Assembly (NCBI GenBank): GCA_036501535.1
Contig: DASYAE010000115.1
Location: forward strand, 1 to 27,091
Reading direction: 5' to 3'
From: DASYAE01 sp036501535
GTDB lineage: Bacteria; Actinomycetota; Actinomycetes; Streptomycetales; Catenulisporaceae
Length of the DNA: 27,091 nt
In this document: piece after piece, positions 1-8,602 of the stretch
Position numbering within the stretch: position 1 is the stretch's first letter
How the letters are laid out: each line of letters begins with the position of its first letter
Position numbers and translations under genes: made by a program
Notes under the pieces: model-generated
What the model saw: only the letters and a program-made list of their open reading frames with translations
What the model was told of the DNA's origin: nothing
The model's database searches: none

Positions 1-1836
1 ACACTCCACGGCGTATGCGCGCAGCAGATCGTGGAACGTGTATCGGCCCGCAGGGGTCTGCGAGAGCAGGCTCGCGCGCACCAGGTCCCCGAGCGTGCGC
101 TGCGCCTCGCCGGGTGGGACGGCGGCGAGCACCGCCGCCGCGGGCAGGCCGAGGTCCGGGCCCGGCGCAAGGCCCAGCAGGCGGAACATGCGCGCCGCCG
201 CGTCGTCCAGGTGCCGGTACGAGCAGGAGAAGGCGGTGCGCACCGCGGTGACGGGATCCCCGGTGTCCAGCAGCTCGAGCCGGCGGCGCAGGTCCCGCAG
301 CTGCCCGGCGAAGGCGGCCAGCGGCTGCCCGGCGTGCGCGGCCGCGTTCGCCCCGGCGATGTTCAGCGCGAGCGGCAGCCTGGCGCAGGACTCTGCGATC
401 GCCGCGAGCGCCTCCGGCTCGGCCGCGCCGCGCTCGTCGCCGACGCGCATGCGCAGCAGGTCGCGCGCCTCGGCGCCGGTCAGCAGGTCGAGCGTGGTGG
501 GGGTCGCGCCGTCCGAGACCGCCAGGCCGGTCAGCCGCCGCCGGCTGGTGACCACGGCCATCGGCCCGGCGGTGCGCGGCAGCAGCGGGCGGACCTGGTC
601 CACGTCGCGGGCGTTGTCCAGCAGGATCAGCACCCGCCGGCCGGTCAGCAGGCTGCGATACATGGCCAGCTGCGCGTCCAGGTCGGGCGGAAGCCGCTGC
701 TCGGCGACCCCCAGCGCGCCGAGCATGTCGCGCAGCGCCTCGGTGGGCTGCATCGGGCGGCCGCTCGGGTCGAAGCCGCGCAGGTTCACGTAGAGCTGCC
801 CGTCCGGGAAGCGGCCCGCGACGCGATGGGCCCAGTGCACGGCCAGCGCCGTCTTGCCGACGCCCGCGGTGCCGTCGATCGCCGAGATCACCATCGAGCC
901 GGACTCAGGGTCCTGCTGCGCGAGCATCCGGTCGAGCGCCGCGAGGTGTTCGGCCCGCCCGGAGAAGAAGCGCAGCGCCGCCGGCAGCCGGCGCGGAGCC
1001 GCGGGCCGGGGGCGTGCGGGAGCGGTCCGCGCGTCGGCGGCCGGATCGGGCGAATCGGGCGGGGCGGCGGGCTCGGGGCCGGAACCGGAGCGCGGCGCGG
1101 GGACAACGCTGTCCGCGAGGATCCGCCGGTAGACCTCCTGGAGATCAGGGCTCGGATCCAGGCCGGTCTCCTCGGCCAGGCTCGTGCGCAGCGCGTGGTA
1201 CGCGGCGAGCGCGTCGGCCTTGCGGCCGCAGCGATACAGCGCCTGCATCAGCAGGGAGAGCGGCTGCTCCCGCAGCGTATCCTCGGCGCACAGCACGGCG
1301 AGGTCCGCTACCGCCGCGTGATTGCGGTCCAGCGCGATCAGCTGCTCGGCCCGGCCGAGCCGCGCGGCCAGGCGCCGTTCGTCGAGCCCTGTCGCCTGCG
1401 CCCGCAGCGTCCGGGTCGTCAGGCCGTCCAGCGCCGGGCCCCGCCACCACGCCAGCGCCCGGTCCCACGCCGCGACCGCGCCGGCCACGTCCCCCGCATC
1501 GGCCAGGCGCGCGGCGGCGGCCGCGTCGTCCTGGAAGGCCGCGGCGTCGAGCCCGCCCGGCCCCGGCCGGATCAGGTATCCGGCGCCCGAGGTCTCGATC
1601 GCAGCGGCCTGACCGCACGCGAGCACCTGTCGCAGCCGCGCAACGGTATTGCGCACCTGCTTGGACGCAGTGGGCGGCGGATCGTCCCAGACGGCGTCGA
1701 CCAGCGAGTCGAGCGAGACCGGCCGGTCGGCCCGGAGCAGCAGCGCGGCCAGCACGGCCCGGTCCCGGCGGCCGCCCACGGCCACCGGCGCTCCGACGTC
1801 CACTACCTCCACGGGTCCCAGGATTCGGAACTGCAT
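1..1836 (-). CDS. SARP/AfsR-family transcriptional regulator with NB-ARC-type ATPase domain (3' end outside window)
   Basis: Reading leftwards from ATG at 1836, the frame stays open for 612 codons to the window edge, so the C-terminus is missing. Residues about 1-93 form an OmpR-type winged-helix DNA-binding domain (start MQFRILGPVEV). Residues about 96-245 match a bacterial transcriptional activation domain, including the typical ETGLDPSPDLQ segment. An STAND/NB-ARC ATPase follows, with Walker A GTAGVGKTA at about residue 322 and a later LILLDNARD Walker B. This is the layout of AfsR-like SARPs, which activate secondary-metabolite or developmental genes; full AfsR-like proteins usually continue into helical repeats, which would lie beyond position 1. 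A GAAGGGA stretch lies about 11-17 nt upstream of the ATG. The target genes cannot be read from this window. The family call is firm; the regulated pathway is unknown. Confidence 0.9.
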   Translation of the reverse strand, partial: MQFRILGPVEVVDVGAPVAVGGRRDRAVLAALLLRADRPVSLDSLVDAVWDDPPPTASKQVRNTVARLRQVLACGQAAAIETSGAGYLIRPGPGGLDAAAFQDDAAAAARLADAGDVAGAVAAWDRALAWWRGPALDGLTTRTLRAQATGLDERRLAARLGRAEQLIALDRNHAAVADLAVLCAEDTLREQPLSLLMQALYRCGRKADALAAYHALRTSLAEETGLDPSPDLQEVYRRILADSVVPAPRSGSGPEPAAPPDSPDPAADARTAPARPRPAAPRRLPAALRFFSGRAEHLAALDRMLAQQDPESGSMVISAIDGTAGVGKTALAVHWAHRVAGRFPDGQLYVNLRGFDPSGRPMQPTEALRDMLGALGVAEQRLPPDLDAQLAMYRSLLTGRRVLILLDNARDVDQVRPLLPRTAGPMAVVTSRRRLTGLAVSDGATPTTLDLLTGAEARDLLRMRVGDERGAAEPEALAAIAESCARLPLALNIAGANAAAHAGQPLAAFAGQLRDLRRRLELLDTGDPVTAVRTAFSCSYRHLDDAAARMFRLLGLAPGPDLGLPAAAVLAAVPPGEAQRTLGDLVRASLLSQTPAGRYTFHDLLRAYAVEC

Positions 1837-2244
1837 CGCGTGTGCCGATCCCTTCAAGGCGGCCGGCCCCCTCGAGCCGGGACATCGGCCGTCCCAGCAT
1901 GATACGGGGAATCAACGTTCGGACGATGCCTTTTCGGTGCCGGAACGAGGACGCGTCCTGATAGGCGGTCGCCGACTCGTCGCACCCTCACCAGCAGGTC
2001 CCTCCAGTCCCTTCGCCGGCGCCGCAGAGGGCTCATCGGCCGCGGTGCCCGACCGGTGCCGGGACGGGGACGGCGCACGGAAGGATGGGCCGCGCAAGGG
2101 AACGACGGGGCCGCCGGCGCCGCGCTCCCGGGCCGGGAACGACCGGCCGGGGACCGGGAGCACATCCGGGGGCGGCGCCGGCCGGCCACCGTCGTGACAC
2201 CGCACACTCAGGCCTTTGATGAGGCCTGGGAGGAGGGAGACACC
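1837..2244. other. Intergenic region between the SARP gene and a small secreted-peptide gene
   Basis: About 408 bp with no convincing gene. Open frames here are GC-rich noise with no ribosome-binding sites or recognisable protein features. A perfect 12-bp palindrome AGGACGCGTCCT sits at 1948-1959, about 112 bp upstream of the SARP start. A TATCAT hexamer on the minus strand (1899-1904) could be a -10 box for the SARP gene, but no matching -35 is clear. The right end holds the inverted repeat and ribosome-binding site of the next gene. Confidence 0.5.
2209..2228 (+). promoter_or_regulatory. Inverted repeat touching the ribosome-binding site of the small peptide gene
   Basis: CAGGCC (2209-2214) and GGCCTG (2223-2228) are perfect 6-bp arms around an 8-nt loop TTTGATGA. 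The 3' arm runs directly into the purine-rich ribosome-binding site GGGAGGAGGGAGA before ATG 2245. In RNA this would form a small hairpin beside the ribosome-binding site; in DNA it could be an operator. Arms of this length also arise by chance in such GC-rich DNA. Confidence 0.3.
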
Positions 2245-2463
2245 ATGGGGATGAATATGCGGATGAACATGGGCCGGCGGATCGCCGTGCTCGCCTTCGC
2301 GCCCGCTCTGGTCGGCCTCGCAGCCGGCGCCGCCGCGGCCTCGTCGCTGGGCCCGCCGCCGCCGAGCGGGACGCCGACCCCGGGATCGGTGTCGACGATC
2401 TCGCTGGGACACGGCAAGACGGTGATACCCGCCGAGGGGCCGCCTGACGCCCCGTTCAGGTGA
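2245..2463 (+). CDS. Small predicted secreted peptide (72 aa)
   Basis: The start is set by a strong purine-rich ribosome-binding site (GGAGGAGGGAGA, ending about 4 nt before ATG 2245). The product begins with a Met-rich, repetitive stretch (MGMNMRMNMG), then two Arg and a hydrophobic run (IAVLAFAPALVGLAAGAAAA), which together look like a Sec signal peptide with an Ala-X-Ala type cleavage region. The mature part would be only about 38-40 residues, rich in Pro, Gly, Ser and Thr, with no Cys. I recognise no family. The last 8 nt (2456-2463) overlap the 3' end of the convergent ABC exporter gene. The clear ribosome-binding site and signal-like N-terminus favour a real gene, but it could be non-coding. 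Confidence 0.55.
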   Translation: MGMNMRMNMGRRIAVLAFAPALVGLAAGAAAASSLGPPPPSGTPTPGSVSTISLGHGKTVIPAEGPPDAPFR

Positions 2464-4366
2464 CCTTGTCCGACTGCTCCACCTGATCATCGACGCCTGT
2501 CTTGGCTTGGCCGGCGTACTGCGTGCGGTACAGCTCCGCATAGAGGCCGCCGGCCTCGACCAGGTCGGTGTGGCGGCCGCGCTCGACGATGCGGCCCTCG
2601 TCGACGACCAGGATCATGTCGGCGTCGCGCACGGTGGACAGGCGGTGCGCGATCACCAGCGAGGTGCGGCCGCGCAGCGCGGTGGCAAGGGCCTGCTGCA
2701 CCGCCGCCTCCGACTCGGAGTCCAGGTGCGCGGTGGCCTCGTCCAGGACGACCACGTCAGGGGCCTTCAGCAGCAGCCGGGCGATCGCCATGCGCTGCTT
2801 CTCCCCGCCGGAGAGCCGGTAGCCGCGGTCGCCGACGACCGTGTCGAGCTGTTCGGGCAGGGACTCGACCAGGTCCCAGATCTGGGCCGACTTCAGCGAT
2901 GCGACGAGTTCGTCCTGCGACGCCTCGGGCCTCGCATAGAGCAGGTTCGCCCGGATGGTGTCGTGGAACATGTGCGCGTCCTGCGTCACCACGCCGATCT
3001 CGCGGCGCAGCGAGGCGAGCGTCAGGTCCCGCACGTCCTGCCCGCCGACCCGGACCGCTCCCCCGGTCACGTCGTAGAGCCTTGAGGCCAGCGCGGTGAT
3101 CGTGGTCTTGCCCGCGCCCGAGGGCCCCACCAGCGCCACCATCTGGCCCGGCTCGGCGCGGAAGGCCACCTCGAACAACACCTGGCCGCCGGCCCGGCGG
3201 TCGCCCGAGGCCACCGACTCCAGCGAGGCGAGCGAGACCTCGTCCGCGCTCGGGTACCGGAAGTCCACCCGGTCGAACTCGACCGCCTTCGGGCCCGGCG
3301 GCAGCTCCACCGCGCCGGGGCGCTCGGCGATCATCGGCGGCAGGTCCAGCACCTCGAACACCCGCTCGAAGCTGACCAGCGCCGACATCACGGTGACCCG
3401 GACGTTCGAGAGCGAGGTGATCGGCCCGTAGAGCCGGCCGAGCAGTCCGGTCAGGGCGAACAGGGTCCCGACCGTCAGCCGGCCGCTGATCGCCAGGTGG
3501 CCGCCGATCAGGTAGACCATCGCGGTGGCCACGGCCACCGTCATCGACATGGCGATGAAGAAGGCCTGCCCCACCATCGCGGTGCGCACGCCGATCTTGC
3601 GCACCCGGCCGGCCCGGTCGGCGAACACGGCGTCCTCGGCCTCCGGGCGGCCGAAGATCTTCGCCAGCAGCGCGCCGGAGACGTTGAACCGCTCGCTCAT
3701 CAGGGTCGCCATGTCGGCGTTGAGCTGCATCTGCTCCCTCGACAGCGTGCGCAGCCGGCGGCCGACCCGGCGGGCCGGCAGGATGAAGACCGGCATCAGC
3801 ACCAGCGAGACCACGGTGATCTGCCAGGACAGCGAGATCATCACGCCGGCCACCAGCACCAGGCTCACCGAGCTGGACACCACGTTGGAGAGCACCGAGG
3901 TGAACGCCTGCTGCGCGCCGTTGACGTCGCTGTTGAGCCGGGAGATCAGCGCGCCGGTCTGGGTGCGGGTGAAGAACGCGATCGGCATCCGCTGGACGTG
4001 CGCGAACACCCGGGTGCGCAGGTCGAAGATCAGTCCCTCGCCGATGCGCGCGGAGAGCATCCGCTGCCCGAAGCCGTCCGCCGCGTCCAGCATCGCGATC
4101 ACGATCGAGGCCACGGCCAGCTCGGTGACCAGCGCGCCGTTGTGGCGGATGATGCCGTCGTCGACGATCCGCTGGGACAGCAGCGGCGGCAGCACGGTGA
4201 ACACCGCGTCGAGCACCACCAGCACCAGGAACCCGACAAGGTGCGGGCGGTAGGGCCGGGCGAAGCCGGCGATGCGCTTCAGCGTGCCCGGTTTGAGCTT
4301 GGCGTTGCGCACGGACTCGTCCCGCATGAAGCCGCGCATGCCGCCCATGCCGAAGTTCATAGCCAT
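2456..4366 (-). CDS. ABC exporter half-transporter (fused permease and ATPase)
   Basis: A 636-residue protein with an N-terminal ABC type-1 exporter membrane domain (about residues 35-330, six hydrophobic segments) and a C-terminal ATPase. Visible motifs are Walker A GPSGAGKTT (about residue 413), Q-loop VVTQDAHMF, signature LSGGEKQR (about 516), Walker B VVVLDEAT (about 534) and H-loop IAHRLST. It would work as a dimer in the plasma membrane, exporting lipids, peptides or drugs; the substrate cannot be deduced. ATG 4366 is chosen because GAGGAG lies 10 nt upstream and the upstream in-frame extension has no features. The gene stands alone, divergent from a LysR regulator over a 222-bp gap, and its 3' end overlaps the convergent small peptide gene by 8 nt. 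A full transporter in one chain suggests a homodimer. Confidence 0.93.
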   Translation of the reverse strand: MAMNFGMGGMRGFMRDESVRNAKLKPGTLKRIAGFARPYRPHLVGFLVLVVLDAVFTVLPPLLSQRIVDDGIIRHNGALVTELAVASIVIAMLDAADGFGQRMLSARIGEGLIFDLRTRVFAHVQRMPIAFFTRTQTGALISRLNSDVNGAQQAFTSVLSNVVSSSVSLVLVAGVMISLSWQITVVSLVLMPVFILPARRVGRRLRTLSREQMQLNADMATLMSERFNVSGALLAKIFGRPEAEDAVFADRAGRVRKIGVRTAMVGQAFFIAMSMTVAVATAMVYLIGGHLAISGRLTVGTLFALTGLLGRLYGPITSLSNVRVTVMSALVSFERVFEVLDLPPMIAERPGAVELPPGPKAVEFDRVDFRYPSADEVSLASLESVASGDRRAGGQVLFEVAFRAEPGQMVALVGPSGAGKTTITALASRLYDVTGGAVRVGGQDVRDLTLASLRREIGVVTQDAHMFHDTIRANLLYARPEASQDELVASLKSAQIWDLVESLPEQLDTVVGDRGYRLSGGEKQRMAIARLLLKAPDVVVLDEATAHLDSESEAAVQQALATALRGRTSLVIAHRLSTVRDADMILVVDEGRIVERGRHTDLVEAGGLYAELYRTQYAGQAKTGVDDQVEQSDKVT

Positions 4367-4492
4367 AACCGATGCGCTCCTCGTGTGGACCGCGCGGGCG
4401 CCCGGCGAATCAGACGACGGATTCCGCTGACGCCCGCGACTGCTGCGAGGCAGCATATCCGCAGGTGCACGGTCCAGTGCGGGAATTTGCGG

Positions 4493-4525
4493 CGGCGCGG
4501 GCCGCGGCCCGCGCCGGCGCGCCGG
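4493..4525. promoter_or_regulatory. Perfect 24-bp GC palindrome plus overlapping 12-bp palindrome in a divergent intergenic region
   Basis: Positions 4493-4516 read the same on both strands (arm CGGCGCGGGCCG). An overlapping perfect palindrome CCGGCGCGCCGG occupies 4514-4525. They lie in the 222-bp gap between the divergent ABC exporter and LysR genes, 64-96 bp before the LysR start. A 26-bp AT-rich patch (about 4532-4557) that could hold a promoter follows. The position fits an operator or cruciform, but arms of this kind have a fair chance of arising in nearly pure G+C sequence. Confidence 0.35.
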
Positions 4526-4588
4526 AGCCGTGAACTTCTTTGGTTAAATATTGCCGTAAGATCCGTCGGCGTGGGTAAATTCCAACAC

Positions 4589-5527
4589 ATGCTGAACACC
4601 CACCGTCTCCGGGTTCTCGCCGAGGTGTACCGGACCGGCAGCATCGCCGGCGCGGCACGCGAGCTGAAGTTGTCGCCGTCCGCGGTCTCGCACCAGCTCT
4701 CCCAGCTGGAGAAGGACGCGGGCGTCAGCCTGGTCGAGCGCGGCGCGCAGAGCCTGCGGCTGACCTCCACCGGCCAGCGGCTCTCGCAGTGCGGGCTGGA
4801 GGTGCTCTCGCTGCTCGACGCCGCGGAGCAGGACCTCCTCGCGCAGTCGCGCGGCGACGCGGGGCACCTGCGGATCGGATTCTTCGCCTCCTCCGGGTAC
4901 CGGCTGCTGCCGCAGGCGCTGACCCGGTTCTCGAGCCGATATCCCGCGGTCGTCATCGAGCTGACCGAGGGTCAGCCGCACGAGCTCGTCGACGAGGTGC
5001 GGCGCGGGGAGCTCGACCTGCTGCTCGTGTTCGAGCACGCCCTCGATCCGTGGCAGCCCCCCGACGGCGTCGTGGTGCGCCACTTCCTGCGCGACCCGCA
5101 CCTGCTGGTGGTGCCGACCGGGCACCCCGCCGCCCGGCGCGGCGTCGTGCGGCTCTCCGAGCTGGCCGACGAGCCGTGGATCACCTCCTTCGGCACCGGA
5201 TCGCCGGTGCGCTCGGTGCTGGAGCGGGCCTGCGCGCTGGAGGGCATCACCCCGCGGGTGCGCTGCCGCAGCGACCACTACGAGGTCATCCTCGGCCTGG
5301 TGCGCTCCGGCATGGGGATCGCGCTGGTGCCGAGCCTCGGCATCAACGACCTCACCGGCCTCGAGACCCGGCAGGTGGCGGGCAGCCGGCTCTACCGCAG
5401 GATCGGCGCGGCCACCCGGCCGGGCAATGCCAATCCCGCGCTGGCCAACTTCACCGCCTACCTGGGCGGCTGCGCGGCCAGCCTGCGCCCGGCGGCCGGG
5501 TCCGGCCCGGTGGGGCGGGTCGCCTGA
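4589..5527 (+). CDS. LysR-family transcriptional regulator
   Basis: A 312-residue protein, the usual LysR length. Residues about 3-60 form the winged helix-turn-helix (MLNTHRLRVLAEV, then GSIAGAARELKLSPSAVSHQLSQLE with the recognition helix). Residues about 90-300 form the periplasmic-binding-protein-like effector domain, with the common segments LRIGFFASSGYRLLPQAL and GMGIALVPSLG. ATG 4589 is chosen because the protein begins right at the conserved helix; no good ribosome-binding site is present, and an in-frame GTG at 4571 is an alternative start. It is divergent from the ABC exporter gene and convergent with the beta-lactamase-fold gene, with an 18-bp gap made of CCGG repeats. LysR regulators usually control a divergent neighbour and themselves, so the exporter is the first candidate target; the effector is unknown. 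Confidence 0.92.
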   Translation: MLNTHRLRVLAEVYRTGSIAGAARELKLSPSAVSHQLSQLEKDAGVSLVERGAQSLRLTSTGQRLSQCGLEVLSLLDAAEQDLLAQSRGDAGHLRIGFFASSGYRLLPQALTRFSSRYPAVVIELTEGQPHELVDEVRRGELDLLLVFEHALDPWQPPDGVVVRHFLRDPHLLVVPTGHPAARRGVVRLSELADEPWITSFGTGSPVRSVLERACALEGITPRVRCRSDHYEVILGLVRSGMGIALVPSLGINDLTGLETRQVAGSRLYRRIGAATRPGNANPALANFTAYLGGCAASLRPAAGSGPVGRVA

Positions 5528-5545
5528 CCGGCCGGCCGGCCCGGA

Positions 5546-6328
5546 TCAGGACGCGAACCGGCTGACCAGCACGCCGACCGCGCGCATCGCGCGCAGCAGG
5601 TCGAACTCGCCGCCCGGCGGGCCCGACCCCAGGACCGCGTAGCAGACCTGGCGGACCCCGCGCACGACGCCGACGTCGGCGCGGATCCCGGCGTCGGTCC
5701 CGGTCTTGTTGGCCACCCAGAGCCCGGCGGCGCGGGCCGGGCGGCCGGGCGCGGCCGGCTCGGGAACGTCGCGCCGCTCGGGATCGTGCGGGATGCCGGC
5801 GGCGACCATCGCCCGGTCGGTGCTCGCCGCCAACCAGCCGAGCACGGTGCGGGCCCACGGTTCGGGCCCTGCGATGAGCTCGGCGAGCGCGGCCAGTTCG
5901 CGCGCGGTGCCCACGGCGAAGGTGGGCGCGTGCTGCGGCAGCCGGGGCTCGCGGATGCGGTCGAGCAGCCGGGTCTCCCGCAGCCCGAGCTCGTTTGCCC
6001 CCTGATTCACGCGGTCCAGGCCGATCCGGCGCAACAGGGCGTTCGTCGCCGTGTTGTCGCTGACGGATGCGGCGAGCAGGGCGAGGTCGGCCACGGTCCA
6101 GCGCTGCGGCGCGAGATCGACGAGCAGGCCCGAGCCGGCGCAGCGGTCCTCCGGCCGGACCTCGACCGGCTCGTCCGGGTCGAGCGCGCCGCCGGCCGCC
6201 TGCCGCGCGACCTCGGCGAGCAGCAGCAGCTTGCCGACGCTGGCCAGCGGCAGCACCTCGTCGGCGCACGAGGCGATGAGGCCCGGCACCGAGATCGCCA
6301 GAGTGCTGATCATGCTGTCAGCGCCCAT
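5546..6328 (-). CDS. Class A beta-lactamase-fold serine hydrolase without signal peptide
   Basis: A 260-residue protein with the landmarks of class A serine beta-lactamases at normal spacing: Ser30-Val-Gly-Lys33 (SxxK nucleophile motif), Ser90-Asp91-Asn92 (SDN), Glu127 in an omega-loop-like IREPRLP segment, and Lys208-Thr209-Gly210 (KTG). Glu127 sits where Glu166 of TEM enzymes sits, but the Asn that normally follows four residues later (Asn170) is Pro131. The N-terminus MGADSMISTLAIS is short and has no Sec or lipoprotein signal, unlike true secreted beta-lactamases. ATG 6328 has a good ribosome-binding site (AAGGA, 5 nt upstream), which supports the short start. It may be a cytoplasmic hydrolase of amides or esters, or a resistance-like protein that has lost export. 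It is divergent from the S9 peptidase gene. Confidence 0.85.
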   Translation of the reverse strand: MGADSMISTLAISVPGLIASCADEVLPLASVGKLLLLAEVARQAAGGALDPDEPVEVRPEDRCAGSGLLVDLAPQRWTVADLALLAASVSDNTATNALLRRIGLDRVNQGANELGLRETRLLDRIREPRLPQHAPTFAVGTARELAALAELIAGPEPWARTVLGWLAASTDRAMVAAGIPHDPERRDVPEPAAPGRPARAAGLWVANKTGTDAGIRADVGVVRGVRQVCYAVLGSGPPGGEFDLLRAMRAVGVLVSRFAS

Positions 6329-6533
6329 GGCGGTTCCTTCGCGTCCTTTCCGGCCGCCGGGCCCGGCGGTCCCGACGGATCCAGCATGCAGCGGACGGCG
6401 GCGCGCGGCCGCGAGCATCGAAGAGGTCGCCGCTCACGCACGACTTCGTATCCGCTCCCGGACGCGCAGCGGCGGGCGCGGCGACGATGACGGCCCGCGG
6501 GGCGGCCCGCCGGGAGGCCAGGGAGGGAGAGCC

Positions 6534-8582
6534 ATGACAGCGCTCGAAGATGCTGCCGGGGGCGCCTTCGCGATCCGCCGGCACGGCGACTGGATCTCGC
6601 CGATCACCCCCGCGGCGGTGGCGGCCGACGCCGGCGGACCGAGTTGGCCCTCGGTCGTCGGGCCGGAGACCTGGTGGTGCACATCGCAGACCACGACGAC
6701 GACGATCAGACTGCTGCGCTGTGCTGCGCCCGGCGAGCCCGCGCGCGACGTTCTCGGCGGGGCGTGGAAGGTCGCGAACGGCGCGATCGGCTACGGCGGC
6801 CGGCCCTATCTGGCGGTCGCCGGCGGCGAGCGGCACCTGCTCGTCTTCACCAACAGCCCGGACCGCCGCCTCTACGCGGTGCGCGTGAGGCCGCGGCTGA
6901 GCGCCGGGGAAGGCGCACCCGACGACCCGATCCCGTTGACCCCAGCCGATCCCGACGACATCGAGACCTGCTACGCCGATCCGGTCCTCGGGCCGGACGG
7001 GTCCGAGGTGTGGTGTATTCGGGAGACCGCGCGCGTGGCGGCCGACGAGGCGTCCGACTCTGATGCGGCGCCGGTCACCGCGCGGGACATCGTCGCCGTC
7101 CCGCTCTCCGGCGCGGCCGCCGCCGACCCCGGCGCGATCCGGGTCGTGGCCAGGTCCCACGACTTCCTGTCCGGCGTGCGGGTGAGCCCGGACGGCGCCC
7201 GGCTGGCCTGGATCGGATGGAACCACCCGGACATGCCCTGGGACAGCAGTGAGCTGATGGTCGCGCGGCTGGCCGGCGGGCGGGCCGCCGAGCCGGTGCG
7301 GGTCCTGGGCGGCGAGGGCCTCTCCGTCCCGCAGGCCGAGTGGGCGGGCCCGGACACCCTCTACGCGATGGCGGACCCGGACGGCTGGTGGAATCTGCAC
7401 CGCGTCGCGCTCGGCCCGGACCTCCCCGGCGGCGCCGAGGTCGAGTGCGTGCTGCCGACCGACAGCGACTGCTCGCACCCGATCTGGCGAGTGGGCACGA
7501 CCACGTTCGCGGTCACCGGATCAGGCGTCGTCTTCCGGCAGGACCTCGGCGACCAGCGGCTCGCGCTGTGGGATCCGCGCACCGGCGAGGTCGCCGACCT
7601 GGCCGCGCCCTGGACGCAGTTCTCGATCGGGCTGCACGGCGACGGCCAAGGCGATGACGCGGCGGTCGCGGTGATCGCCGCGAGTGCGACCGAGCGCCCC
7701 ACCCCGCTGCGGGTCTCGGTCGCCGACCGCCGGGCCGCGCGCTGCATCCCGCGTACAGCCGATCCATTCGAGCCCTGGCACGCGATCCCCGAGCGCCGCA
7801 GCGTGGCCGGCCGCGACGGGCGCGAGGTCCATTTCACCTACTGCCCGCCGCGCAGCCCGGACCACCGCGGCCCGCGCGACGAACCGCCGCCGCTCATCAT
7901 CGACGTGCACGGCGGCCCGACCAGCGCGACCGGCGCGGAGCGCACCCCGGTCTTCTCGCTGCTGTGCAGCCGGGGATTCGCCGTGGCGTCGGTGGACTAC
8001 GGCGGCTCGACGGGATACGGCCGGGCCTACCGCGATCTGCTCAGGCACGCCTGGGGCATCGTCGACGTCGAGGACTGCGTCACCGTCGCCCGCGCGCTGG
8101 CCGACTCGGGCCTCGCCGATCCGCGGCGCACGGCCATTCGAGGCGGGTCCGCCGGGGGCTGGACCGCGCTGGCGGCGCTCGGGCAGACCAACGCCTTCTG
8201 CTGCGCCGCGGTGTACTACCCGATCACCGATCCGCTGACCTGGTCCGGCGCGCAGACGCACGACTTCGAGAGCAGGTACATCCGGACGCTGGTCGGCGAG
8301 CTCCCGCAGGACGAGGAGCACTACCGCCGGGTCTCGCCGCTGGCCAACGCCGGGCGCATCACCGCGCCGTTCGTCATGCTGCAGGGCCTCGACGACCGGA
8401 TCTGCCGCCCCGACCAGGCGCGGCGCGTCGTGCAGGCGGTCGAGGCGGCCCGCGGCCCGGGCCTGTGCCGCGCGTTCCTGCTGTTCCCCGGCGAGGGGCA
8501 CGGCTTCCGCCGGGCCGAGTCGATCACCGCCGGCCTCGAGGCCGAACTCGCCCTGTACCGGGAGGTCATGCTGCCGGACTGA
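6534..8582 (+). CDS. S9 family serine peptidase (prolyl oligopeptidase / acylaminoacyl-peptidase type)
   Basis: A 682-residue protein with an N-terminal beta-propeller-like part (about 1-410) and a C-terminal alpha/beta-hydrolase domain. The catalytic set is visible: Ser539 in GGSAGG, Asp620/Asp621 in LQGLDDR, and His656 in GEGHGF. The oxyanion region DVHGGPTS precedes the nucleophile, as in dipeptidyl-aminopeptidase and acylaminoacyl-peptidase relatives. No signal peptide is seen, so it should act in the cytoplasm on short peptides. ATG 6534 follows a strong GGGAGGGAGA ribosome-binding site. It is the first gene of the rightward peptide cluster and is separated from the M20 peptidase gene by 144 bp holding a palindrome. 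The natural substrate is probably peptides brought in by the downstream transporter; that link is inferred from gene order only. Confidence 0.93.
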   Translation: MTALEDAAGGAFAIRRHGDWISPITPAAVAADAGGPSWPSVVGPETWWCTSQTTTTTIRLLRCAAPGEPARDVLGGAWKVANGAIGYGGRPYLAVAGGERHLLVFTNSPDRRLYAVRVRPRLSAGEGAPDDPIPLTPADPDDIETCYADPVLGPDGSEVWCIRETARVAADEASDSDAAPVTARDIVAVPLSGAAAADPGAIRVVARSHDFLSGVRVSPDGARLAWIGWNHPDMPWDSSELMVARLAGGRAAEPVRVLGGEGLSVPQAEWAGPDTLYAMADPDGWWNLHRVALGPDLPGGAEVECVLPTDSDCSHPIWRVGTTTFAVTGSGVVFRQDLGDQRLALWDPRTGEVADLAAPWTQFSIGLHGDGQGDDAAVAVIAASATERPTPLRVSVADRRAARCIPRTADPFEPWHAIPERRSVAGRDGREVHFTYCPPRSPDHRGPRDEPPPLIIDVHGGPTSATGAERTPVFSLLCSRGFAVASVDYGGSTGYGRAYRDLLRHAWGIVDVEDCVTVARALADSGLADPRRTAIRGGSAGGWTALAALGQTNAFCCAAVYYPITDPLTWSGAQTHDFESRYIRTLVGELPQDEEHYRRVSPLANAGRITAPFVMLQGLDDRICRPDQARRVVQAVEAARGPGLCRAFLLFPGEGHGFRRAESITAGLEAELALYREVMLPD

Positions 8583-8602
8583 CCGGCCGGCATCGAACAG
8601 AT

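Noticed and set aside
31..1902. Long plus-strand open frame opposite the SARP gene
   Set aside because: The minus-strand frame contains the winged helix, activation domain and Walker A motif; the plus-strand product is Arg/Gln-rich noise.
1948..1959. AGGACGCGTCCT as a SARP operator
   Set aside because: A single 12-bp palindrome is expected several times by chance in 27 kb of such GC-rich DNA, and SARPs bind direct repeats, so it is only mentioned in the intergenic entry.
3497..4588. Extension of the LysR gene to a start at 3497
   Set aside because: It would run through the exporter gene on the other strand and add low-complexity sequence before a complete LysR N-terminus.
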